A DNA stretch of 27,076 bases from a virus: positions 1 through 27,076 of the IMG/VR virus record IMGVR_UViG_3300021347_000028, one strand, 5' to 3'. The position numbers and the translations under genes are program-made. The notes below the pieces were generated by a model. It searched no databases and was not told where the DNA came from. It saw only the letters and a list, made by a program, of their open reading frames with translations. Each line of letters begins with the position of its first letter. Within the stretch, counting starts at the first letter, position 1. Of the stretch, positions 13,262 to 18,762 are shown one piece after another.

Positions 13262-15115
13262 ATGAAATACCTAACAACAATATGGACAAGTATAGCACTT
13301 TGTATAGCACTTTTAGGAATCAGAATAGCTGATCCAGACATAGTAGAACAAATAAGATTAAACACATTCGATCAATATATTAAGAGCTTACCCGACAAGG
13401 AATCCGATGTTGTTCTACTATCACTCGGGGAAGAAACATTATCTGTCTATGGACAATATCCCTTTCCAAGACATACCTACGCACAATTAATATCTGACTT
13501 AAGAAATGCAAATGCTGGGATGATAGCATTTACTATTATGTTTCCAGAGGCAGATAGGTTTGGTGGTGATGAGGTATTTATTTCTTGGGTAAACAATAAT
13601 GGTATTATATTAGCACAAGATGCATCTTCTCGCGGGCGCTCGGACACGGCTCCGTACGTGGGTACGGCCACGCTCGGCGAGGGCGACGCGTACGACTTTG
13701 TTCCTAAATATAAAGGTTTAGTTACTAATATACAACCACTAGAAGAAGCTGCATGGGGTGTGGGATTAATAAATGCTGGTAAAGAAGTAGATAATATAAC
13801 AAGACGTATTCCTTTATTGTCCCAAATAAACGGACAGTTATATCCATCAATGCCTTTAGAAATCATAAGAGTGTTACAAGATAAAAAGTCATATAGCTTA
13901 AAAGCCGACTATGATGGTATAAAAGATGTAATGATTCCACCATACGATCCTATTAAAACAGATTATAATAGTTCTATATGGTTAAATACTAATTATACCC
14001 ATACTGAATATGAATATGGAAAAGATGTATTACCTAATCTGGAAGGTCAAACAGTCCTGGTCGGTCTAACAGCAAGTGGCCTTGCTTCTCAAATACCCAC
14101 TCCTCAAGGTTTGTTTTCTGCTCATCAACTTCAGGCTTCTGCTCTTCAAACAATAATGGATGGGACAAGCATATCTCGTCCTCAATGGGCTGATCTTCTA
14201 GAGTTAGGTTTAATGATAGTTGGGTCATTGATGATTGTGACATCGATATACTACCTTTCTGTGTGGGTTGGTGCTGTAGCCTTCTTCGGCGTTGTCTCTG
14301 CCTACGGTGCTTTAGTCTGGTACTTCTGGACCTCAAGTGGGATACTCCTTGATCTATCCTATTCTATAATAGTATATATACTTTCTTTCGCTTCAAGCGC
14401 GTTCAATAATTTTTACATCCAGTTTAAACTACGTCAGCAGATAAAAGGACAATTCAGTACATACTTATCTCCTGATCTAGTAAATCAATTAGTGAAGAAT
14501 CCAGAACTAATGGTATTAGGTGGTGAGCGTAAAGAGATGACATTTATGTTCATGGATATAATTGGGTTTACTCCTATTAGTGAAGCATATAAAGAACAAG
14601 ACGATCCAGAAGGATTAGTTGAATTAATTAACTATTATTTAGATACTATGACTAAAATTATACTTAGAAATGGCGGTACTATAGATAAGTATATGGGGGA
14701 TTGTATAATGGCTTTCTGGAACGCCCCACTCGATTGTCCAGATCATGCAAATAAGGCGGTAACCACCGCGATGGAAATACTTGATGCGGGAAAAGCACTA
14801 CAAAAAGAACTGGAAGATAAAGGTTTGCCAAGCATTGGTGTTGGTATTGGTATCAATACCGGTGACTGCATTGTCGGAAACATGGGATCAGAATCTCGAT
14901 TTGACTATTCCGTCATTGGAGATGCCGTCAATCTCGGCGCTAGACTCGAGGGACAAACAAGAAATTATGATGGGGTGGACTTGCTGCTATCAGAATTCAC
15001 TTATAGAAAATGTACGGACGGAGCATTTACGAAAGTCGACCGAATCAATGTTAAAGGCAAATCAGAGGCCGTTACGATTTATACATGTATCGGTAGAACC
15101 AACAACTCAGACTAA
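13262..15115 (+). CDS. CHASE2-sensor transmembrane adenylate cyclase, class III
   Basis: A 617-residue membrane enzyme predicted to make cAMP from ATP. Order: an N-terminal transmembrane helix (about 7-25); a periplasmic CHASE2 domain (about 28-305; EETLSVYGQYPFPRHTYAQL, later GLVTNIQPLEEAAWGVGLIN); three transmembrane helices (about 315-385); and a class III cyclase domain (about 420-605). Catalytic residues look intact: metal-binding Asp in FMFMDIIGF and YMGDCIMAF, purine-selecting Lys in TIDKYMGD, Ser in DYSVIGD (Ser/Thr here favours ATP over GTP), and the transition-state Asn and Arg in AVNLGARLEG. It is full length. A 60-base GC-rich island lies in the CHASE2 coding part (13631-13690). 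No clear promoter was found in the 22-base gap before it. It is likely host-derived and acts with the curli-like locus. Confidence 0.93.
   Translation: MKYLTTIWTSIALCIALLGIRIADPDIVEQIRLNTFDQYIKSLPDKESDVVLLSLGEETLSVYGQYPFPRHTYAQLISDLRNANAGMIAFTIMFPEADRFGGDEVFISWVNNNGIILAQDASSRGRSDTAPYVGTATLGEGDAYDFVPKYKGLVTNIQPLEEAAWGVGLINAGKEVDNITRRIPLLSQINGQLYPSMPLEIIRVLQDKKSYSLKADYDGIKDVMIPPYDPIKTDYNSSIWLNTNYTHTEYEYGKDVLPNLEGQTVLVGLTASGLASQIPTPQGLFSAHQLQASALQTIMDGTSISRPQWADLLELGLMIVGSLMIVTSIYYLSVWVGAVAFFGVVSAYGALVWYFWTSSGILLDLSYSIIVYILSFASSAFNNFYIQFKLRQQIKGQFSTYLSPDLVNQLVKNPELMVLGGERKEMTFMFMDIIGFTPISEAYKEQDDPEGLVELINYYLDTMTKIILRNGGTIDKYMGDCIMAFWNAPLDCPDHANKAVTTAMEILDAGKALQKELEDKGLPSIGVGIGINTGDCIVGNMGSESRFDYSVIGDAVNLGARLEGQTRNYDGVDLLLSEFTYRKCTDGAFTKVDRINVKGKSEAVTIYTCIGRTNNSD
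13631..13692 (+). other. In-frame GC-rich island within the cyclase gene
   Basis: By direct count 47 of the 60 bases at 13631-13690 are G or C, whereas flanking coding sequence is AT-rich. The reading frame stays open and the codons are nearly all G/C-ending (CGC, TCG, GAC, ACG, GGC). CCGTAC and GTACGG inside it form a 6-bp hairpin with a 4-base loop. Confidence 0.85.
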
Positions 15116-15368
15116 AAGACAATTTTATATTTTAAATACTATTGATTTAATAACAACAATCTATGGATTAAGTTGTTCACCAAATATAAAAGAAGGTAAT
15201 ATTTTCCTAAATGAAAGACCAGAAAATTATCAACTGATTTTACATAAAGCAATCTTAAGTCCTACAATTGAACAAAATTTCTCTGATCCACAACTAGAAA
15301 TGGTTAACCTCGCGCTACAGGTAGCAATCATTAATAATCTATTCACTATCAACAAATCCTGTTGGTAA
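15048..15368 (+). CDS. Small membrane-associated protein, possibly DUF5658-like
   Basis: About 106 residues, with RQFYILNTIDLITTIYGL followed by KEGNIFLNERPENY. This resembles small membrane proteins of the DUF5658 type, with a short hydrophobic helix then a polar motif, and a second hydrophobic helix near the C-terminus (MVNLALQVAIINNLF). Only the part after 15115 is free of overlap with the cyclase gene. The exact start is uncertain, and I use ATG 15048, an in-frame start within the cyclase end. The frame extends further upstream but that part is an out-of-frame shadow of the cyclase domain. Confidence 0.5.
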   Translation: MLKANQRPLRFIHVSVEPTTQTKRQFYILNTIDLITTIYGLSCSPNIKEGNIFLNERPENYQLILHKAILSPTIEQNFSDPQLEMVNLALQVAIINNLFTINKSCW

Positions 15369-15384
15369 CGTCACAATTTCGTGA
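15369..15384. repeat. Inverted-repeat copy A (operator-like)
   Basis: CGTCACAATTTCGTGA is itself a short inverted repeat (TCAC/GTGA). Its reverse complement recurs at 16136-16151 with one mismatch. Both copies sit 9-18 bases upstream of an early -35 box region, suggesting a regulator site or a paired RNA element. Confidence 0.5.
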
Positions 15385-15397
15385 ACTTTTCAAATTA

Positions 15398-15420
15398 GGG
15401 GTTTACAAACCCCTTTTTTT
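15398..15420 (+). terminator. Rho-independent terminator overlapping promoter P3
   Basis: GGGGTTT (15398-15404) and AAACCCC (15407-15413) form a perfect hairpin followed by seven T (15414-15420). It should end the transcript from the cyclase side. The -35 box of P3 lies inside its stem. Confidence 0.82.
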
Positions 15421-15430
15421 ACGGTATAAT
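15402..15430 (+). promoter_or_regulatory. Early sigma70-type promoter P3
   Basis: TTTACA at 15402-15407, a 17-bp spacer and TATAAT at 15425-15430. Unlike P1 and P2 it gives a leader of roughly 27 bases that contains the strong ribosome-binding site ATAAGGAGTTAAA at 15450-15462. Confidence 0.9.
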
Positions 15431-15463
15431 ACACCCATAATATTTAAAAATAAGGAGTTAAAT

Positions 15464-15559
15464 ATGAAAACATTACAAAAACACGGCCTTTTAGATACAG
15501 ACTTTCTACAAGCATGTTTATTATTTATTTTACCAATTATTATCAAGGTGGTATCATAA
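15464..15559 (+). CDS. Small hydrophobic peptide, 31 aa
   Basis: A 31-residue product starting MKTLQKHGLLDTDF and ending in one hydrophobic helix (LQACLLFILPIIIKVV). The P3 promoter and a near-ideal AAGGAG site upstream support real translation. The stop shares a base with the next start (TAATG). Being first in the unit and a single-TM peptide, it could act on the host membrane; no family known to me. Confidence 0.62.
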   Translation: MKTLQKHGLLDTDFLQACLLFILPIIIKVVS

Positions 15560-15675
15560 TGAAAAATGTAATTCAATTTCCTTTAACAGAAAAAAGAAAA
15601 AGACAGCTAAACGCAGAACACAAGCAAAAAGCTAGAGACGAAATTAAAAGAAGATTAGCCGAAAGGAGAGTATAA
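15559..15675 (+). CDS. Small basic peptide, 38 aa
   Basis: A 38-residue product beginning MKNVIQFPLTEKRKRQ and ending RRLAERRV, with about one third Lys or Arg, predicted as one amphipathic helix. Coupled by TAATG junctions to the genes on both sides, which supports it as a true gene despite its size. Such peptides in phages may bind nucleic acid or host proteins; nothing more specific can be said. Confidence 0.62.
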   Translation: MKNVIQFPLTEKRKRQLNAEHKQKARDEIKRRLAERRV

Positions 15676-16115
15676 TGAAATTAATATTTGATGTAGATGG
15701 AACTTTAATGGATGTCGAACACAGAAGACATTTCGTATCTGGACCTTCAAAAGATTGGGAAAGCTTTATGGACCCAAAGGTTATGGAGGGTGATACTCCA
15801 AACCAACCTGTCGTAGATATAGCATTAGCTATGGACGATCACGGACACGAAATAGTAGTTGTTTCAGCTAGAAACGAAAGACACAGAGAAGTTACTGAGG
15901 CTCAATTGAAAGCAGCTGGGGTAAACTTCCAACATCTTTTCTTAAGACCAGATGGTGACTTTAGATCAGATGATATGTTCAAAGAAGAAGTTTTGGATGC
16001 TTTAATAGCTAACGATTGGAAACCAGATATGGTATTCGATGATAGAGATCAGGTCGTAGCTATGTGGAGACGAAGAGGTCTCGTATGTGTTCAAGTAGCA
16101 AAGGGTAATTTTTAA
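15675..16115 (+). CDS. Polynucleotide 3'-phosphatase-like HAD protein (PNKP phosphatase domain only)
   Basis: A 146-residue HAD phosphatase resembling the C-terminal phosphatase domain of T4 polynucleotide kinase. Motif I is IFDVDGTL (Asp6 and Asp8), motif II is IVVVSAR, and the C-terminal VFDDRDQVVAMWRRRGLVC then QVAKGNF closely matches T4's [26 protein letters not shown] region. There is no kinase domain: the protein begins directly with the HAD motif. It would remove 3'-phosphates from nicked RNA or DNA ends so that a ligase can seal them. Third gene of the P3 unit, and a hairpin terminator overlaps its stop. Confidence 0.85.
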   Translation: MKLIFDVDGTLMDVEHRRHFVSGPSKDWESFMDPKVMEGDTPNQPVVDIALAMDDHGHEIVVVSARNERHREVTEAQLKAAGVNFQHLFLRPDGDFRSDDMFKEEVLDALIANDWKPDMVFDDRDQVVAMWRRRGLVCVQVAKGNF

Positions 16116-16124
16116 TTGCCTTTT
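16104..16124 (+). terminator. Probable Rho-independent terminator
   Basis: GGTAATT (16104-16110) pairs with AATTGCC (16114-16120), including one G-T pair, around a 3-base loop, and is followed by TTTT. It lies over the end of the phosphatase gene and before P4. The T-run is short, so read-through is likely. Confidence 0.55.
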
Positions 16125-16135
16125 GTTACGAATTG

Positions 16136-16151
16136 TTACGAAATTGTGACG
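16136..16151. repeat. Inverted-repeat copy B (operator-like)
   Basis: TTACGAAATTGTGACG matches the reverse complement of copy A at 15369-15384 in 15 of 16 positions. Just upstream TGTTACGAA is repeated in direct orientation (16124-16141), giving three related units in front of P4. Confidence 0.5.
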
Positions 16152-16160
16152 AAAAAGGGG

Positions 16161-16189
16161 TTTACAAAGGACCCAAAATACGGTATAAT
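16161..16189 (+). promoter_or_regulatory. Early sigma70-type promoter P4
   Basis: TTTACA at 16161-16166, a 17-bp spacer and TATAAT at 16184-16189, with GGGG before the -35 box. The leader contains ATAAGGAGTTAAA at 16209-16221, identical to the P3 leader. Confidence 0.9.
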
Positions 16190-16222
16190 ACACCTATAAT
16201 ATTTAAAAATAAGGAGTTAAAT

Positions 16223-16723
16223 ATGAACAAATTAGTTATTCACACCCAGTATAAAGAAAATTACGGTGCCCACGACTGGGATGGCAAAGGCGAATGTCCG
16301 CAATATTGGAAATTCAAAGGTGGTTCTACTTACGTAGTTCCTAACTTTAAAGCTCCTGCTGTTACGCAGGAAGTTGTTAATCAACTTAGAGAACTTATCG
16401 AGTACTCTAACTACGGATCCAAGGAATATATCCTGGATTATTCTGTTGTTCCTAGCACAGAAAAGGTCTGTGAAGATTGGGAATCACCAATCCAGATTAA
16501 CATTGATTCTGAACAACCTATTGCTCTTAGGGTTATTGATAACCGTGAAGATGGTTGGATGAGATCTGAGATCTTAGAAAAGACTGAGTCTTGGACTATG
16601 ATGCCAGAAAGTGAAAGAAAAGATTTTTCTGCATCTTACCTAATGCGTGATGGCGATATTTGCGATGGTGAGGCAGAACTTAAAAACTGGTTCGATACAT
16701 GCGGCCAAGTGGAGGTAGTATAA
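16223..16723 (+). CDS. Conserved cyanophage/pelagiphage hypothetical, 166 aa
   Basis: A protein of 166 residues with the N-terminal signature HTQYKENYGAHDWDGKGECP and then QYWKFKGGSTYVVPNF, found in many marine T4-like phages without assigned function. It is acidic, rich in Trp, Tyr and Cys, and probably a single compact domain. I chose ATG 16223, which follows the AAGGAG site of the P4 leader; the frame is open further upstream through the promoter but that cannot be translated. The stop overlaps the next start (TAATG). Confidence 0.75.
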   Translation: MNKLVIHTQYKENYGAHDWDGKGECPQYWKFKGGSTYVVPNFKAPAVTQEVVNQLRELIEYSNYGSKEYILDYSVVPSTEKVCEDWESPIQINIDSEQPIALRVIDNREDGWMRSEILEKTESWTMMPESERKDFSASYLMRDGDICDGEAELKNWFDTCGQVEVV

Positions 16724-17025
16724 TGAGAGACTCTAAAAATTACGTGTTTACTGCACACACTCAAAGTGCAGGTGATATGCTGGAATTAGAAAATATTCGT
16801 AAAGCAGTTAAAATAATGAATAAAGAATTAAGACATTATAGGTATGGTTCCCGTCAGCAGAAAGACGGGTATGGGAGTCCGTATCGTCAGTTCTATGTTA
16901 AGTGTCAAGGACGTGGTCCTAGAACTGTTAATGCTCGTGCCGATGGTAGGCGTGATAGGGGATATGATCAGTCTCTTCCCCTTAGGCATGCCACTCATAT
17001 GGACGTTTATATCTACGAGAGATAA
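16723..17025 (+). CDS. Conserved phage hypothetical, 100 aa
   Basis: A 100-residue basic protein, MRDSKNYVFTAHTQSAGDML onward, with a C-terminal half rich in Arg and Gly (QGRGPRTVNARADGRRDRGY), consistent with RNA or DNA contact. ATG 16723 overlaps the preceding stop (TAATG) and is preferred to an ATG at 16699 inside that gene. Function unknown. Confidence 0.68.
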   Translation: MRDSKNYVFTAHTQSAGDMLELENIRKAVKIMNKELRHYRYGSRQQKDGYGSPYRQFYVKCQGRGPRTVNARADGRRDRGYDQSLPLRHATHMDVYIYER

Positions 17026-17034
17026 GGAGAAGAA

Positions 17035-17229
17035 ATGGAAAGATATTTAATAACAACTGAATCCTACATATATGCTAAAGACGAGAAGGCTGCAAAGTCA
17101 CTCGCAGGATATGTGCAAGGAGTACAAAGAAAAAGATACGACAATCAATGTTGTGTTACTAGGTTAGAATCTGCCCCGTTCGGTGGTGGTTTCTCAGATA
17201 AAAATTTATTAGAAGGAGAAATACTTTAA
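17035..17229 (+). CDS. Small hypothetical protein, 64 aa
   Basis: A 64-residue protein starting MERYLITTESYIYAKDEKAA, with alternating strand-helix character and two Cys-containing or Arg-rich turns (QRKRYDNQCCVTRLE). AGGAGAAG directly upstream is a clear ribosome-binding site. It is coupled to the next gene by TAATG. No family recognised. Confidence 0.66.
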   Translation: MERYLITTESYIYAKDEKAAKSLAGYVQGVQRKRYDNQCCVTRLESAPFGGGFSDKNLLEGEIL

Positions 17230-17495
17230 TGGATATTTCCGAGTATTTGGTAGAGACAAATGACCATTACGGTGGTATACAAAAAGTTTATAAATTTCCT
17301 AATGGATATGGTGCTTCCGTTATCCGTCATAGGGGATCTTACGGATTTGCAAAGGGCCTTTGGGAGCTCGCAGTCTTAGACAGAGCGGGTGATCTTTGTT
17401 ATTCTACACCTATTACAAGTGATGTTATAGGTCATCTCACCAATGAGGAAGTTATTTTGAAATTAAATGAAATTAGGGGTTTACAAGCATCGTAA
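17229..17495 (+). CDS. Conserved phage hypothetical, 88 aa
   Basis: An 88-residue protein with HYGGIQKVYKFPNGYGASVI and LWELAVLDRAGDLCYSTPIT, a beta-rich pattern seen in short conserved proteins of marine T4-like phages. The last 15 bases of the gene contain the -35 box of promoter P5, so coding sequence and promoter are shared here. Function unknown. Confidence 0.7.
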   Translation: MDISEYLVETNDHYGGIQKVYKFPNGYGASVIRHRGSYGFAKGLWELAVLDRAGDLCYSTPITSDVIGHLTNEEVILKLNEIRGLQAS

Positions 17496-17509
17496 AATAC
17501 GGTATAATA
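17481..17509 (+). promoter_or_regulatory. Early sigma70-type promoter P5
   Basis: TTTACA at 17481-17486 within the end of the previous gene, a 17-bp spacer and TATAAT at 17504-17509. The leader carries ATAAGGAGTTAA at 17529-17540, the same ribosome-binding leader as P3 and P4. Confidence 0.9.
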
Positions 17510-17541
17510 CACCCCATAAATAATATTAATAAGGAGTTAAT

Positions 17542-17859
17542 ATGAATAGATTAGATCTAATCAAAAAAGCGGCACTCAAAGCCAAAGCCAAAAAACTAAA
17601 CACAACAGTCGAAGAACTAGAATTCCAAGAAACAATTCGTAAGCTCGACGAGCGTAAAGCTAAAATCAAAGAAGAAATGAAACTTCATAAGAAGTTAACT
17701 AAGCAAGTCAAAAAAGCTGGCAAACAAACTGCTAGCTCTTTAGAATGTTTTTCACCAGAGAATATGTATTACTCTGATAAAGAAGTTTCTTCATATATAG
17801 AAAATAGTTCTTATATGGATGCTTACAATGCCAATAGATCGGCAGATGGAGATTACTAA
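17542..17859 (+). CDS. Small Lys-rich helical protein, 105 aa
   Basis: The first 60 residues are a highly charged helix (AALKAKAKKLNTTVEELEFQ, then RKLDERKAKIKEEMKLHKKL) likely to form a coiled coil. The last third is acidic, Tyr/Ser-rich and probably disordered. It is the first gene of the P5 unit with a strong AAGGAG site, and its stop overlaps the next start (TAATG). Function unknown. Confidence 0.68.
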   Translation: MNRLDLIKKAALKAKAKKLNTTVEELEFQETIRKLDERKAKIKEEMKLHKKLTKQVKKAGKQTASSLECFSPENMYYSDKEVSSYIENSSYMDAYNANRSADGDY

Positions 17860-18041
17860 TGAGAGAAGTATTATTTAATTATGGTGAATGTCAAATACAT
17901 AGAGACAAATCACCTGGTGGTATACCAAGATGGATCGTTACATGGAAAGATGGTTCAATGCAAACTTATAATGCAGCTTGGTATCACTTAAAAGCAGTCA
18001 GACAATATGTGGAGGCAAAGTTAGAAAATGACGCAATATGA
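17859..18041 (+). CDS. Small hypothetical protein, 60 aa
   Basis: A 60-residue protein with a beta-rich first half (CQIHRDKSPGGIPRWIVTWK) and a C-terminal helix. Coupled to both neighbours: TAATG upstream and a 14-base overlap downstream. No family recognised. Confidence 0.62.
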   Translation: MREVLFNYGECQIHRDKSPGGIPRWIVTWKDGSMQTYNAAWYHLKAVRQYVEAKLENDAI

Positions 18042-18297
18042 TGATAGAGTCGAACAGCAAAGACTTAAAATAGAAGCTGAAGAATGGGCAAAAGGTGTAA
18101 AAGCTTTACATGCACATTCATTAAACTCAATGTACTATGATGACAGACCTCAAGATACAGAGGATGGAAAAACTGTTATGGACGTAATGTATAACGATGG
18201 ATCTGTTCGTAGAACATGTGCAGACGGTGGAGTCGTTATTATGGGTACTCAACTAAGAGGACAATCGCTAGTTGATGAATACGTTAGGAATACTTAG
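18028..18297 (+). CDS. Hypothetical protein, 89 aa
   Basis: An 89-residue acidic protein with an N-terminal helix (VEQQRLKIEAEEWAKGVKAL) and a beta-type second half (VMDVMYNDGSVRRTCADGGV). It is the last gene of the P5 unit; its stop is directly followed by the GGGG and -35 box of P6. Function unknown. Confidence 0.64.
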   Translation: MTQYDDRVEQQRLKIEAEEWAKGVKALHAHSLNSMYYDDRPQDTEDGKTVMDVMYNDGSVRRTCADGGVVIMGTQLRGQSLVDEYVRNT

Positions 18298-18300
18298 GGG

Positions 18301-18329
18301 TTTACATCTCTTAGAAATTATGGTATAAT
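18301..18329 (+). promoter_or_regulatory. Early sigma70-type promoter P6
   Basis: TTTACA at 18301-18306, a 17-bp spacer and TATAAT at 18324-18329. The next ATG (18337) is 7 bases after the -10 box, so this is a third leaderless early promoter. Confidence 0.88.
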
Positions 18330-18336
18330 ATATATT

Positions 18337-18690
18337 ATGAGCACAACAAGTTTTTACATGGGTTCACTTAGATATGGACCAACTGGAAAAAGAAGAAAGA
18401 ATCACGCGGCTAATCCAGTCAAAAAACAAAGGCCTAAATTCGTACCTATGAAGATCGATCCGATTAGGGCAAAAGCAGCATTAGAAGCTGCTGAACGTAG
18501 AGAACAAGAAAAGAAAGAATTCTTAGAAAGAATCTCTAAAGTAAAACCTTCTATGGGTAGAAAAGAACCGCTCCAATATACAGGAGAAAGAAAATTAGTT
18601 GGTATTGCTACAATGCATAAATCAAATGCAGTACCAATCTTCGAATCCGATAAGGAACATGCTAAAGATATAGCAAGGATGAGGAGATAA
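18337..18690 (+). CDS. Basic hypothetical protein, 117 aa
   Basis: A 117-residue protein with a strongly basic N-terminal half (YGPTGKRRKNHAANPVKKQR) followed by a charged helix (RAKAALEAAERREQEKKEF). It is probably nucleic-acid associated and partly disordered. It would be translated from a leaderless message. No family recognised. Confidence 0.64.
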   Translation: MSTTSFYMGSLRYGPTGKRRKNHAANPVKKQRPKFVPMKIDPIRAKAALEAAERREQEKKEFLERISKVKPSMGRKEPLQYTGERKLVGIATMHKSNAVPIFESDKEHAKDIARMRR

Positions 18691-18698
18691 ACAATTTC

Positions 18699-18751
18699 GG
18701 GGTACGTCACAATCTTTAACTCCTTATCATTCAGAACGTGACCTCTGCCCC
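18699..18751 (+). ncRNA. Candidate RNA hairpin with an anti-Shine-Dalgarno loop
   Basis: GGGGTA (18699-18704) pairs with TGCCCC (18746-18751) and GTCAC (18706-18710) with GTGAC (18738-18742), leaving a 27-base loop. Loop bases TTTAACTCCTTAT (18715-18727) are the exact reverse complement of the leaders at 15450-15462 and 16209-16221 (13 nt), and 12 of them match 17529-17540. No own promoter is visible. It could be processed from the P6 transcript or act in cis on the gene at 18763, which lacks a clear ribosome-binding site. Confidence 0.45.
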
Positions 18752-18762
18752 ACCTTAAAATT

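Noticed and set aside
14781-15047. Upstream part of the frame that ends at 15368, with a signal-peptide-like stretch
   Set aside because: It lies wholly inside the conserved cyclase domain in another frame; the hydrophobic stretch is a by-product of the overlapping code. Only the part from about 15048 is kept.
15362-15463. Extensions of the small genes at 15464 and 16223 through their promoters
   Set aside because: The frames are open but would have to be transcribed from upstream of a terminator and promoter; the ATG after AAGGAG is the clear start in each.
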